Origin: Hyphomonadaceae bacterium UBA1001
Lineage (GTDB): Bacteria > Pseudomonadota > Alphaproteobacteria > Caulobacterales > Aquidulcibacteraceae
DNA: 28,526 nt
Reading direction: 5' to 3'
NCBI GenBank assembly: GCA_002291875.1
Contig: DBAV01000125.1
Coordinates: forward strand, 490-29,015
The notes beneath the pieces are model-generated. The model searched no databases, had not been told where the DNA came from, and worked only from the letters and a program-made list of their open reading frames with translations. Made by a program: the position numbers and the translations under genes. Shown here piece after piece: positions 1 through 11,200 of this stretch. Within the stretch, counting starts at the first letter, position 1. Each line of letters starts with the position of its first letter.

Positions 1-1012
1 CGACCGGGTTCAGCACCCACTCCGACAACAGCGCGTCCACGCGCCGCAGATCTTCGTCGCGGATGTCCGCAAGGCGGCGGCGCGGCAGCAGGCGTTCGGC
101 AAGCGCATGGGCGAGTCGCTGGGGCAGGGCCTCGCCCAGAACCGTTGCCGGCTCGCGCCCGCCGACACTCCGCTTGCGCTCGGTCAGGACAGGCATGGCC
201 GGGTTTGCGCCGCTCAGGTCCAGCTGAATCGGCTGGCCGGGGCGCCAATAGCTGCTGACCTGCAGGATGGCCGGACCTGAAAGCCCCCGATGGGTAAACA
301 GCGCCGCCTCGTCGAAGACCTGGCGCCCGGCTGAAGCCCGCACGGGAAAGGCGACCCCCGCCAACATGCTGGCCATCTCGAGGTCCGCCCCGCCAAGGGT
401 CAGCGGAACCAGCGCCGGGCGCACGTCGACGACGCCGAGTCCATAATCGCGCGCAATCTGCAGGGCCGTGTCCGTGGCGCCCAGCTTGGGGATGGCACTG
501 CCGCCGCAGGCCACGATGACCGCACGGGCGGTCAGCGGGCCCGCATCGGTCAGCACTTCGAACGGTGCGTGCCCGCGCACCGCCTTCACGCCTACCCCGG
601 TTCGGACCTTCGCGCCCGCCGATCGGCATCGGTGCATCAGCATGTCGACGATCTTGCGGGCCGAGCGGTCGCCGTCACAGAACAGCTGGCCAAGGGTCTT
701 TTCGTACCAGGCGATGCCAGCCTCATCGACCATGGCGATGAAGTCGTGCTGGGTGAAACGCGCCAGAGCCGATTTTGCGAAATGCGGGTTGCGGGACACG
801 AAGCGATCGGGCCGCACATCCAGATTGGTGAAATTGCACCGCCCGCCGCCCGAGATCAGGATTTTCATGCCTGGCTCGCGGTTGTGCTCCAGAAGTTCGA
901 CATCCAGGCCACGCGCTGCAGCAACCGCCGCCGCCATCAGACCGGCGGCGCCGGCACCGATCACCACGATGTCGCGGGACGCTGTCGCGGAGCGGGAAGG
1001 GCTGTCGTTCAC
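1..1012 (-). CDS. HI0933/BaiN-type FAD-dependent oxidoreductase, C-terminus cut by window edge
   Basis: The reading frame is open from a GTG at 1012 to the window edge, giving 337 residues; the family is usually about 400, so only the C-terminal tail is missing. Near the N-terminus is an FAD-binding Rossmann motif GAGAAG (residues 19-24), followed by the family hallmark SGGGRCNFTN. The visible part ends in a LLSEWVLNPV segment that in this family precedes the last FAD-contacting stretch. These proteins are cytosolic flavoproteins; some reduce unsaturated steroid-like substrates (BaiN), but most have no known substrate, so no reaction is assigned. A second in-frame GTG lies four codons upstream at 1024, and neither start has a convincing ribosome binding site. 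The gene is divergent from the ABC ATPase, with about 150 bases between them that must hold both promoters. Confidence 0.88.
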   Translation of the reverse strand, partial: MNDSPSRSATASRDIVVIGAGAAGLMAAAVAAARGLDVELLEHNREPGMKILISGGGRCNFTNLDVRPDRFVSRNPHFAKSALARFTQHDFIAMVDEAGIAWYEKTLGQLFCDGDRSARKIVDMLMHRCRSAGAKVRTGVGVKAVRGHAPFEVLTDAGPLTARAVIVACGGSAIPKLGATDTALQIARDYGLGVVDVRPALVPLTLGGADLEMASMLAGVAFPVRASAGRQVFDEAALFTHRGLSGPAILQVSSYWRPGQPIQLDLSGANPAMPVLTERKRSVGGREPATVLGEALPQRLAHALAERLLPRRRLADIRDEDLRRVDALLSEWVLNPV

Positions 1013-1160
1013 GGGTCTCGTCACGTTCCGAACGGGCCTGCCGGCGGGGCGCCCCCGGCGGTCACATATCGATGAGCGATGCAATCTGCCAGCATCGGCC
1101 TATGGACGCGGCGCACGGGAAGTGGTGACTGCTGCGCCGTCAAGACGGAGTGGCACGATC

Positions 1161-2987
<1,827 letters not shown>

Positions 2988-3017
2988 CGCGGTGCCCCCT
3001 TTCCAAGGACGACGGCC

Positions 3018-5957
3018 ATGGTGACGAGCATGCGGATACTGCGCAGGGGTCTGGTTTCGGCCTGTGTGGCCCTTGCGGCAACGCTGATGGCTCCACTCGC
3101 GGCCGCCCAGGGCATGCAGTCCGGCGCGCCCGTGCCGGCGCCCGGGTTCGTTCACCAGCGGTCCGACGTTCCGGTGGACCCGCGCGTCGTGTGGGGCGAA
3201 CTGCCGAACGGCATGCGCTATGCGATCGTGCAGAACGCCAAGCCGGCTCAGGGTGCCGTGGTTCGGCTGCGCATCGGTGCAGGATCGATGCACGAGGAAG
3301 AGGATCAGCGCGGACTGGCCCACTTCCTTGAACACATGGCCTTCAACGGGTCGCAGAACATTCCCGAGGGCGAAATGATCCGTCGCCTCGAAAGGCTTGG
3401 GCTGGCCTTTGGTCCCCACACCAACGCCTACACCTCGTTCGACGAAACCGTGTATCAGTTGGACCTTCCGAACGTGCGCACCGAAACACTGGACGAGGCG
3501 TTCCTGGTGATGCGCGAAACCGCGGACCGGCTGCTGATCACGCCCGAGGCCGTGGAGCGCGAACGCGGCGTGGTGCTGGCCGAAGCGCGCGCGCGCAAGG
3601 GACCGCAGCAGGCCCAGCTGGATGCACGGCTGGGCTTGTTCGCACGCGAGTTGCGCCTGCGCGAACGACTGCCGATCGGCCTCGACTCGGTGATCCAGAA
3701 CGCCCCGCGCCAGCGGCTCGTCGACTTTTACCGGACCTGGTATCGGCCGGACAATGCCCAGTTCATCTTTGTCGGTGACCTGGACCCCGAGATCGTGCGC
3801 CAACGCATCCGCGCCAGCTTTGGCGACTGGCAGCGTCCCGCGACCGGAATGCCGACCTTCGATCGCGGCACACCCGTGCCCGGTCCGCTCGAGACGCTGA
3901 ACCATGTGAACGCCGACGTCCGGGCGTCGATCCTGATCGGGACGACCTTTCCCACCCGCCGTGCGGCTGACACCCTGGTAATGCGCGAGGACCTGATGGC
4001 ACACGGCCTGTGGATGGCTGTGCTGAACCGGCGTCTGGAGACCATCTCGCGCGGGGCCGGTGCGCCCTGGCAGGCGGCAGGCGTTTCGTTTTCCGACGAC
4101 CGACGCGCCAGCCGCGGCGTTTCCGCAAGCATTTCGATGGGCGCGGACCAGTGGGCCGGCGCGCTGGCTGCAATGGAACGCGAACTGCGCAGGCTGTGCC
4201 AGCATGGCGTGACCGCAGAAGAGCTGGCGCGCGAGCTGTCCGAGATGGAGACCGGCGCGCGCAACAGTGCCGACGCCGCCGGATCGCGCTGGTCCCAGAC
4301 CATTGCGGACGGGCTGGTTGCGGCGTTCGACGAAGACCTGGTATTCGCTGACCAGGCACGAACGCTCGACCTTTTCCTGGCCATCCGCCCGCGCATGACC
4401 GTAGAGCGCGTGAATGCGGCGTTCGCGGATGCCTGGGGGGATGCCGAACCGCGGATCATGGTCACCACACCCACCGCGCTGGCGGCAGACCAGATCGAGG
4501 CGGCATGGCGCGGGTCGGCCGCAGTCGCGGTCACCCCGCCGGCGCGGATAGCCACCCAGCCGTTCGCCTACACCGACTTCGGGCGCACGGGACGTATCGT
4601 CTCGCGCTCGACGGTGGACGATATCGGGTTTACCCGGATGCGGCTGTCCAATGGCATCCGGGTCAATTTCAAGCGCACCGAGTTCGAGCAGGACGTGGTG
4701 CGCATCCGGGCCAGTTTCGGCGGCGGCTTCCTGGATATCGGCCAGGATCGCCCCGGATTGTCAGCCGCCGCGTCCTGGCTTCTGGTACAGGGGGGGCTGC
4801 AAGCGCATACCCTCGAGGATCTCGAACGGATTCTGGCGGGCCGTTCGTGGGGGATCGACTTCGACGTGGGTGAGGACTCGTTCGAGATCGATGCGGCGAC
4901 GAAACCAACCGATTTCGAACGCCAGATGCAGGTGCTGGCCGCCTATCTCAAGGCGCCCGCATTCCGTGCCGAGGCGCTCGAACGCTATCAGACCTTCCTG
5001 ACCCAGTTCTACACCACCTATGACACCACGCCGGGAGGTGCCTTCGGTGCGCACGCCGGTGCAATCCTGCGCAATGGCGATGCGCGCTGGGCCATGGCGC
5101 CGCTGGCCGCGGTCCAGGCGATCACGCCCGATGACATCCGGTCCGCGCTCGAGCGTCATCTGTTGCGCGCCCCGCTGGAACTGACGATCGTCGGCGATAT
5201 CGAGCCGTCCGCCATCGAACCGGTGCTGACGCGCACCTTCGGCGCACTCCCGCGGCGCGAACAGCGTTGGCCCTCGTGGCGCGCCGAGCGCCGCGTGCAG
5301 TTCGCCCCGCCATCTGCCGAACCTGCCATCATCCCGCATCGGGGCGACGCCAGTCGTGCCATCCTGGCGGTGTATTGGCCCACGCTGTCACGCTCGCCCG
5401 AAACACGGCGCCAGACCCGGGTGGTCAGCCTCGTCAGCCAAATCCTGGAACTGCGCCTGATCGAGCGCGTCCGCGAGGCCGACGGCGTGACCTACAGCCC
5501 GAATGCCTCATCGCAGGCGTCCGTCACCTTCCCCGGCTTCGGGACCATCACCGCCAGCATGGAACTCAAGCCCGAGGATGTGGACACCTATCGCACCGTG
5601 ATCGACCAGATCGCCGCCGCCATGGCGGGCGGGGACATTACGGCCGATGAACTTGAACGTGCGCGCCGGCCGGTGCTCGAGAACCTCGACCAGAACCTCC
5701 AGGACAACGGCTATTGGGTCGGCCTGCTGGAACAGGCCCAGCGCAGGCCGTGGTCGCTCGACGACCATCGCACGGTCCGGGCGGATTTCGAGTCGATCAC
5801 CCTGGACGAGGTGCGGGCGGCCGCTGCAACCTATCTGCCCCCCGCACGCGCGATCCGCATCGTCAGCAAGCCCGCCCAGCCCCAGCCGACAGCACGCGCC
5901 GCAGCTGCTGGCATTTCCGAAACCCCTGAACCATCCAACGGAGTGTCGCTTCCATGA
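3018..5957 (+). CDS. Exported M16 family zinc metallopeptidase (PqqL-like)
   Basis: A 979-residue protein with a Sec-type signal peptide (basic start, hydrophobic core, cleavage near AAAQG at about residue 33). The inverted zinc motif HFLEH is at residues 102-106, and the downstream zinc-ligand glutamate is probably E189 in VVLAEAR. The protein has the double-length layout of M16 peptidases: an active N-terminal half and a second, degenerate half starting near residue 542 (LSNGIRVNFKR) that lacks the zinc motif. The family degrades peptides inside a closed two-half chamber; with this signal peptide it should act in the periplasm. ATG 3018 follows an AAGGA at 8 bases spacing. It lies 30 bases after the ABC ATPase and overlaps the S9 peptidase by 4 bases, so the three genes are probably one transcript for peptide breakdown and uptake. 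Confidence 0.93.
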   Translation: MVTSMRILRRGLVSACVALAATLMAPLAAAQGMQSGAPVPAPGFVHQRSDVPVDPRVVWGELPNGMRYAIVQNAKPAQGAVVRLRIGAGSMHEEEDQRGLAHFLEHMAFNGSQNIPEGEMIRRLERLGLAFGPHTNAYTSFDETVYQLDLPNVRTETLDEAFLVMRETADRLLITPEAVERERGVVLAEARARKGPQQAQLDARLGLFARELRLRERLPIGLDSVIQNAPRQRLVDFYRTWYRPDNAQFIFVGDLDPEIVRQRIRASFGDWQRPATGMPTFDRGTPVPGPLETLNHVNADVRASILIGTTFPTRRAADTLVMREDLMAHGLWMAVLNRRLETISRGAGAPWQAAGVSFSDDRRASRGVSASISMGADQWAGALAAMERELRRLCQHGVTAEELARELSEMETGARNSADAAGSRWSQTIADGLVAAFDEDLVFADQARTLDLFLAIRPRMTVERVNAAFADAWGDAEPRIMVTTPTALAADQIEAAWRGSAAVAVTPPARIATQPFAYTDFGRTGRIVSRSTVDDIGFTRMRLSNGIRVNFKRTEFEQDVVRIRASFGGGFLDIGQDRPGLSAAASWLLVQGGLQAHTLEDLERILAGRSWGIDFDVGEDSFEIDAATKPTDFERQMQVLAAYLKAPAFRAEALERYQTFLTQFYTTYDTTPGGAFGAHAGAILRNGDARWAMAPLAAVQAITPDDIRSALERHLLRAPLELTIVGDIEPSAIEPVLTRTFGALPRREQRWPSWRAERRVQFAPPSAEPAIIPHRGDASRAILAVYWPTLSRSPETRRQTRVVSLVSQILELRLIERVREADGVTYSPNASSQASVTFPGFGTITASMELKPEDVDTYRTVIDQIAAAMAGGDITADELERARRPVLENLDQNLQDNGYWVGLLEQAQRRPWSLDDHRTVRADFESITLDEVRAAAATYLPPARAIRIVSKPAQPQPTARAAAAGISETPEPSNGVSLP

Positions 5958-7921
5958 GTCTCAGAGCCTTTGCTGCCTGCCTGGCGTTGGCGATCGCGGT
6001 GCCTGCCCTGGCGCAGACACCGCCTGCGGCCAGCGTCCCTGCCACACCGACCGGCAGCGTCGAACGGGTCCAGCGCGGCAATCTGATCACCGAAGGCGTG
6101 CCTGCCATTCCCGCCGATGTCCGCGATCGGCTGATCCAGTACAACAATGTCCGTTCGGCCGGGTTTGCAGGCTTTACCGAAACCGGCGGCATCCTGATTT
6201 CCACCCGATTTGGCGAGACTGGCCAGCTGCACGAAGTCGCACAGCCGCTCGGCATGCGCCGCCAGCTGACCTTCTTCCCCGAGCCGGTTTCGGGCGGCAT
6301 CCGGCCGGACGGGTCGAATGCGGTCGTGTTCACCAAGGATCGGGGCGGCGACGAATTCTTCCAGGCCTTCCTGTTTAATCGTGCGACCGGCACGTCCACG
6401 GCATTCACCGAGGCCGGCACCCGCAACGACTCGCTGGTTTGGTCGCGCGACGGGCGCATTGCGGCCTGGTCGGTGGCCCGCTCGGGCGTACCGACTCGCC
6501 AGATCGTCGTTGGCGATCCCTCGAATCCGGCTGACCGCCGCGTGGTGTTCACCGGACCTTCGGGCATTTCGCCGCTGGCGTTTTCGCCCGATGGCACGCG
6601 GCTGCTGTACGGCGAATACATCTCGGTCACCCATTCGCGCCGGTTCGTGCTGGACCTCGCCTCGGGCACGTCCACCGAGGTCAACCCCTCCAATGCGCCG
6701 ATTGCCTATGATGGCGGTGAATTCAGCGCGGACGGGCGGTCGATCTTCGTGATTTCGGATCAGGGATCAGAGTTCGCACGCCTGGTTCGGATCGACCTAG
6801 CGAGCGGCGCCCAGACGCCTGTCTCGGCCGCTGTGAACTGGGACATTGAAGGCTTCACGATCAGCCGCGACGGTCGCAGGCTGGCCTATGTGGTCAACGA
6901 AGGCGGGAATGCGCGCCTTCGGCTGCTTGACCTGCGCACGGGCCGCGAAATGCGGCGGCCGGAACTGCCTCAGGGCGTCATCACCGGCCTCGATTTCGAC
7001 CGCTCGGGCCAGCGCGTGGGGGTTTCGCTTTCCACGCCGACCACGCCGGGCGATGTGTGGGTCTGGGACCTGCGCCGCTCGCAGCTGGTGCGCTGGACCG
7101 AGTCCGAAACCGGCGGACTGCCATCTTCGACCTTTGTCGAACCCACCCTGGTGGAAACGACCAGCTTTGATGGCCGCCGCATCCCGGCTTTCCTGTACAC
7201 CCCGCGCACGCCAGGGCCGCACCCGGTGATCATCTCGATCCATGGCGGGCCGGAAGCGCAGTCCCGCACCAGCTTCTCCTCGGCGATCCAGTACTGGGTG
7301 AACGAGCTGGGTGTGGCGGTGCTGGTGCCGAACGTTCGCGGTTCGACCGGCTATGGCCGCACCTTCGTGTCGCTGGACAACGGCAAGCTGCGCGAGGATT
7401 CGGTGCGTGACATCGGGGCGTTCCTGGACTGGATCGCCACCCGGCCGGACCTCGACCGCAACCGGGTCGTGACCTATGGCGGCTCGTATGGCGGCTACAT
7501 GGTGCTGGCAACGCTGGTGCACTACTCGGACAGGCTGGCCGGCGGCATCAACATCGTCGGTATCTCGAACTTCGTGACCTTCCTCGAGAACACCCAGGGC
7601 TATCGGGTCGACCTGCGCCGGGTCGAATACGGGGACGAGCGCGATCCGGCCATGCGGGCCTTCCTGCAGTCGATCTCGCCTCTGACCAATGTGGATCGCA
7701 TCCGCCGGCCGCTGTTCGTCATCCAGGGGGCGAACGACCCTCGCGTTCCGCAGTCGGAGGCCGAGCAGATCGTCCAGGCCGTGCGCGGCAATGGTGGCGA
7801 GGTCTGGTACATGCTGGCTCTCGACGAGGGGCACGGCTTTGCGCGCCTGTCCAATCGGGCCTCCCAGCGAGAGGCCGAGACCATGTTCCTGCGCCGGGTT
7901 TTCGGTCTCGGCGACCAATAA
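5954..7921 (+). CDS. Exported S9 family prolyl-oligopeptidase-like serine peptidase
   Basis: A 655-residue protein with a signal peptide ending near PALAQ, a beta-propeller of PD40/TolB-like repeats over roughly residues 60-370, and a C-terminal alpha/beta-hydrolase domain. The catalytic triad can be read as Ser511 in GGSYGG, Asp595 in GANDPRVP and His627 in DEGHGF. S9 peptidases of this layout cleave short peptides, with the propeller limiting access to the active site. The signal peptide places it in the periplasm or outside. The start codon overlaps the stop of the M16 gene (ATGA at 5954-5957), so translation is probably coupled and the two peptidases made together. The exact cleavage preference (prolyl, acylaminoacyl or dipeptidyl) cannot be told from the sequence. 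Confidence 0.94.
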   Translation: MSLRAFAACLALAIAVPALAQTPPAASVPATPTGSVERVQRGNLITEGVPAIPADVRDRLIQYNNVRSAGFAGFTETGGILISTRFGETGQLHEVAQPLGMRRQLTFFPEPVSGGIRPDGSNAVVFTKDRGGDEFFQAFLFNRATGTSTAFTEAGTRNDSLVWSRDGRIAAWSVARSGVPTRQIVVGDPSNPADRRVVFTGPSGISPLAFSPDGTRLLYGEYISVTHSRRFVLDLASGTSTEVNPSNAPIAYDGGEFSADGRSIFVISDQGSEFARLVRIDLASGAQTPVSAAVNWDIEGFTISRDGRRLAYVVNEGGNARLRLLDLRTGREMRRPELPQGVITGLDFDRSGQRVGVSLSTPTTPGDVWVWDLRRSQLVRWTESETGGLPSSTFVEPTLVETTSFDGRRIPAFLYTPRTPGPHPVIISIHGGPEAQSRTSFSSAIQYWVNELGVAVLVPNVRGSTGYGRTFVSLDNGKLREDSVRDIGAFLDWIATRPDLDRNRVVTYGGSYGGYMVLATLVHYSDRLAGGINIVGISNFVTFLENTQGYRVDLRRVEYGDERDPAMRAFLQSISPLTNVDRIRRPLFVIQGANDPRVPQSEAEQIVQAVRGNGGEVWYMLALDEGHGFARLSNRASQREAETMFLRRVFGLGDQ

Positions 7922-7927
7922 TCGGCG

Positions 7928-8826
7928 TCAGCAAAAGCGCGCCGCCACGCGATGCACGATCGTGTGGCGGCGGGCGACGTCCTCGACCGGGCCATATCCG
8001 CCGCCCAGTACCGAGGCGATCGGCTGCGCGCGGCTGCGCGCAAACGCGAACACCGCCGCGTCGCGCGCCTCCAACCCGGCGTCGCTGAGTGCCAGCCTGC
8101 CCAGTCGATCCTGATGGTGGGGATCGACGCCGGCATTGTAGAAGACAAAGTCGGGTGCAAAGTCGCCCGCGCGGTCCAGCGCGCTCTCGAGTGCGCTCGC
8201 ATAGCCGCCGTCTTCGGTGCCGGGCGGCAGCGCGATGTCGAGGTCGGACCGGGCCTTGCGGGCGGGAAAATTGGCCTCGCAGTGAAGCGACAGGGTGAAG
8301 ACGGCCGGTTCGGATGCGAACAGCCTTGCGGTGCCGTCGCCCTGATGCACGTCGAGATCCACGATCAGGATCCGCCTGGCTTTCCCGGCGTCCAGCAGCG
8401 CGCGTGCGGCGACGGCCACATCGTTGAACACGCAGAACCCCGCGCCCCCGCAGCGTCGGCATGGTGTGAGCCGCCCGCGCTGTTGCAGGCAATCCCATGC
8501 CTGAGGGCCAGGTCCGCCGCCAGCAGGGTGCCACCGACCGCAAGGCAGGCGCGCTCTGCGATCGCCGATGTCATTTCGAAGCCGATCCGTCGCGCTGCCG
8601 TCGGATCCAGTGTGCCCCCGAGCACGGCGTCGACATAGGCCGGGTCGTGCACGGCCGACAGGACGGCGCGGGTGGCCGGCTGAGGGATGTGAAAGCGCCC
8701 CTGTGCCACCAGACCGTCCTCGACCAGCAATTCTGCCAGTCGGGCGAACTTGCGCATTGGAAAGCGGTGATCCTCGGCCACCCCGCTGGCGGTGTAGCCC
8801 GGGTGGTGGACCACCGGCAGGGTCAA
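7928..8826 (-). pseudogene. Histone-deacetylase-family (class IV/HDAC11-like) amidohydrolase, broken by a one-base frameshift
   Basis: The gene reads as a deacetylase-fold zinc amidohydrolase in two frames. Frame one runs from a TTG at 8826 (overlapping the pyrD stop) through GGSHHA, with the catalytic His pair at residues 121-122. Frame two resumes at GAGFCVFNDV and continues through DLDVHQGDGT and YNAGVD (zinc ligands) and VLGGGYG to the stop at 7928. The span is 899 bases; restoring one base gives exactly 300 codons, a normal length for this subfamily. The slip lies between about 8440 and 8458, near a run of five C on the plus strand. All catalytic motifs survive, so this is either a very recent mutation or a sequencing error. 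Intact members remove acetyl groups from lysine or small amines; the substrate here is unknown. It is the last gene of the DUF952-pyrD chain and converges on the S9 peptidase. Confidence 0.88.
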
Positions 8827-9893
8827 GGGGCTTGCCTGCCGGCCGCTGATCCGACGGCCTGGGAGAGGGTGGCAAAGCCCTCGGCCTCCATCCGGGCTGC
8901 GAGTCCGGCATTGATGCGCGTCACGAGGTCGGGGCCTTCATAGACCAGGGCGGTATAGAGTTGGACGGCGCTGGCGCCCGCCCTGATCTTGTCCCAGGCA
9001 TCCTGGGCCGACGCGATACCGCCCACCCCCACCAGCGCAATGCGCGATCCGAGCGCACGGTAAACCGTTGCGAGCAGCGCGGTGGAAGGGGCGAAGAGGG
9101 GCGCTCCCGAGAGCCCGCCTGCTTCGTGGCGTGCCGGCGCGCGCAGCGTGGGCGGCCGCGCCAGCGTCGTGTTGGAAATCACCAGCGCGTCGATCCCGTG
9201 CGCAATGGCCACCTCGCCCGCCTCGACGGCGGCCGCGTCATCAAGGTCCGGCGCCAGTTTCAGAAACACCGGCCGCTTGAGGCCATGCTCGAGTTCGAGG
9301 GAGCCGCGCCGCAGGGCAATTGCCGCAAGGAGGCGCTCCAGCGCATCCCGGGCCTGCAGGCCACGCAGGCCGGGCGTGTTCGGCGAGGAGATGTTGACGG
9401 TCACATAGCGGCACCAGGGCCACACCGCGCCGAGACATTCGACATAATCGGCATCGCGGTCAGCGGCGTCCTTGTTGGCCCCGATGTTGGCGCCGACGAT
9501 CCCGGGTGCCGCGCCGCGCGCGCGCAGGCGTGCCACAAACCGCATCAGCCCGCGATTGTTGAATCCCAGCCGGTTGATGACGGCGCGGTCGGCAGGCAGG
9601 CGAAAGATGCGCGGGCGCGGATTTCCCTCCTGCGGCCGCGGGGTCACGGTGCCGCACTCCACCCAGCCAAAGCCCGCGCGCAGCATGGCATCGGGCACCT
9701 GGGCATTCTTGTCGAAACCCGCGGCCAGCCCCACCGGCGACGGCAGGTCCAGCCCCGCAAGACGGGTTGCAAGCCGCGCGGCGGGTTTCGGCGCGCGCGG
9801 CCCAAGTCCCGCCACCAGCGCTGCGATCGTGGCGCGGTGGGCGTCCTCGGGGGGCAACAGGCGCAGCACGTCTGTGGTCAGGGTCGCCATCAT
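8823..9893 (-). CDS. pyrD: Dihydroorotate dehydrogenase (quinone), class 2
   Basis: This 356-residue FMN enzyme oxidises dihydroorotate to orotate, passing electrons to membrane quinone, in de novo pyrimidine synthesis. The substrate and FMN motifs are clear: GLAAGFDKNA near residue 60, the catalytic-serine segment NISSPNTPGLR, FLKLAPD, VISNTT, and the phosphate-binding VGVGGI. The short N-terminal helix ahead of the barrel (LLPPEDAHRATI) is the membrane-facing extension of class 2 enzymes. The ATG at 9893 overlaps the stop of the DUF952 gene; a second ATG follows at once at 9890. Its own stop overlaps the TTG start of the deacetylase gene, so three genes are chained by 4-base overlaps. Confidence 0.97.
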   Translation of the reverse strand: MMATLTTDVLRLLPPEDAHRATIAALVAGLGPRAPKPAARLATRLAGLDLPSPVGLAAGFDKNAQVPDAMLRAGFGWVECGTVTPRPQEGNPRPRIFRLPADRAVINRLGFNNRGLMRFVARLRARGAAPGIVGANIGANKDAADRDADYVECLGAVWPWCRYVTVNISSPNTPGLRGLQARDALERLLAAIALRRGSLELEHGLKRPVFLKLAPDLDDAAAVEAGEVAIAHGIDALVISNTTLARPPTLRAPARHEAGGLSGAPLFAPSTALLATVYRALGSRIALVGVGGIASAQDAWDKIRAGASAVQLYTALVYEGPDLVTRINAGLAARMEAEGFATLSQAVGSAAGRQAP

Positions 9894-10252
9894 GACGCGG
9901 CTGAATCCAGCACGCGTGGCAGCTCATGCCGGCCATCGGGTGCGAGGGGGAGGGGAAAGGCGCGCCGCACATCCGATGGCCGCAGCGGCCGATAGAGGTG
10001 GGGAAACAGCGCGCCCGAACGCGATGGCTCCAGCCGCAGGGCCGCGCCCAGGGCAGCTGCATCGATTTCCAGCAGCAGCAGGTCTGGACTGCCGGCAAAA
10101 TGGGTGGCGAGCGTTTCGGCAACCTGGCCGCGCAGGCTGAGGTGGATGAAGCCATCGCGCTGGTCGAGCGCGCTGCCGTCAAACTGACCGCCCGTCACCG
10201 CGCGCGCCCATTCGGCGGCCGAAAGCACACGATACACCGTCTCAACGCCCAT
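9890..10252 (-). CDS. DUF952 family protein
   Basis: A 120-residue soluble protein matching the DUF952 pattern: VYRVLSAAEW at the start, DGFIHLSLRGQVAETL in the middle, LLLLEID, and FPHLYRPL before a short tail. The family has no established biochemical role, and I assign none. I chose ATG 10252 because the conserved region begins right after it; an in-frame TTG at 10288 would add 12 residues that do not look conserved. Neither start has a strong ribosome binding site. It overlaps pyrD by 4 bases and is the first gene of that chain, about 55 bases downstream of tRNA-Thr on the same strand. DUF952 genes next to pyrD are, as I recall, common in Alphaproteobacteria. Confidence 0.85.
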   Translation of the reverse strand: MGVETVYRVLSAAEWARAVTGGQFDGSALDQRDGFIHLSLRGQVAETLATHFAGSPDLLLLEIDAAALGAALRLEPSRSGALFPHLYRPLRPSDVRRAFPLPLAPDGRHELPRVLDSAAS

Positions 10253-10306
10253 GCGGCGGTATCTGGCCGATGGGTTCGGGGCGCACAAGACAAGCGGTGT
10301 GCCAGA

Positions 10307-10382
10307 TGGTGCCGACCGCCGGAATCGAACCGGCGACCATCCGCTTACAAGGCGGGCGCTCTACCAACTGAGCTAGGTCGGC
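10307..10382 (-). tRNA. tRNA-Thr (anticodon TGT)
   Basis: On the minus strand a 76-base cloverleaf can be folded. The acceptor stem GCCGACC pairs with GGTCGGC, the D arm is GCTC...GAGC, the anticodon loop is CTTGTAA with anticodon TGT, and the T arm contains GTTCGAATCC. The CCA end is encoded. One pair at the base of the anticodon stem (C27-A43) is mismatched. The sequence closely resembles enterobacterial tRNA-Thr(UGU). The decayed phage region lies on its 5' side, whereas tRNA-targeted integrases normally use the 3' end, so it is not an obvious attachment site. Confidence 0.96.
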
Positions 10383-10509
10383 TTGGCCTTGCTACTAGGG
10401 CATTTTGCGGGGTTGGGACAGGGGCGGGTTACAGGCGCGTTACCCACGGGTTGCACGTCGCGTCTTGCTCCCGGCGCCGCAGGGGACGATGCCGGAGGTG
10501 GACGCGTAG

Positions 10510-10542
10510 GGGCGGGCGAAGGGCAATGCTGCGCGCCCGCCC
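10510..10542. repeat. Perfect 9-bp GC inverted repeat
   Basis: GGGCGGGCG at 10510-10518 is matched by CGCCCGCCC at 10534-10542 with a 15-base loop. No T tract follows on either strand. It lies about 130 bases upstream of tRNA-Thr within the gene-poor region. It could be a terminator relic or a chance product of high GC. Confidence 0.4.
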
Positions 10543-11099
10543 ATCACGCCGCAGGCGGAGGCGGCAGCCTGGGTCAGCCGCCCGCGGCGCCAGAAAGACA
10601 CGCCGGGGCCCGCAACCATCGATGTGGCGGATGTGCCAGCCCGAGCAAGCGGCGCAGTCTCACGGGCGATGCTAGCCGTCGGTTCCGGCAGGCGGTGCTG
10701 GGAGCCCCAGTCCGGTTCGGCATACATGGAAACGACATGGGGCCGGAAATGAACGTGTCCGCGGTCAGGTGGGCTTGAGCGAACACAGGATCGCGGAATG
10801 GTGGCGCGTGCTCGACGCCGTCGGCCTTGAAGTCGTCACGGCCATGGCTGAACGCGGAAGCAACCTTCCGAGGTTGCAGCGGACAGGAACGGTCGGCAGG
10901 CTGGTGCTGACTGTCGTCGTCAACGTCACCAAGCACACCCTGGCGCTGGTGACGATGTGCGCAAAACCAGGATGATCCTGCTGCGTCCCCCCAATGCTGC
11001 CGGCGATGCCGGGCACCGAGGGCGAACGTCAAAGACGCAACGCAGTCGTTTCCGGACGCGGGGGACAGGCGTCCCGTCTGCAAGGAAATCCGCAAGATG

Positions 11100-11200
11100 C
11101 TCCTGACCCGGAACACAGCCGGCGCCCTCAAGCGGCGGGCCATCCCGATCGACATCCGCGCGTTGGGTCGAGGACGGCGACTTCACGGGCTGTAGCGGCG
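11100..11200 (+). pseudogene. Prohead protease gene start, decayed copy A
   Basis: From about 11100 the plus strand encodes RNTAGAL followed by RAIPIDIRALG, then hits an extra T at 11168. Skipping that base restores the frame as EDGDFTG, the expected continuation of an HK97-type prohead protease N-terminus. The uncorrected frame stops soon after, and nothing protease-like follows 11200. Matching with copy B over 32 identical bases shows they share an origin. It is non-functional. Confidence 0.65.

Noticed and set aside
468..1160. N-terminal extension of the ABC ATPase
   Set aside because: The extension lies antisense to the flavoprotein gene and has no homology; the domain begins right after GTG 1161.
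10307..10382. tRNA-Thr as a phage attachment site
   Set aside because: The relics lie on its 5' side and I found no second copy of the tRNA 3' end beyond them.
10769..10975. 68-codon plus-strand frame in the gene-poor region
   Set aside because: Possibly a decayed end of a phage gene because its hydrophobic part resembles a stretch near 11300, but too short and unmatched to call as a gene.
10574..11155. 193-codon minus-strand frame in the gene-poor region
   Set aside because: No recognisable motif, poor start, and overlaps prohead protease relic A on the other strand.
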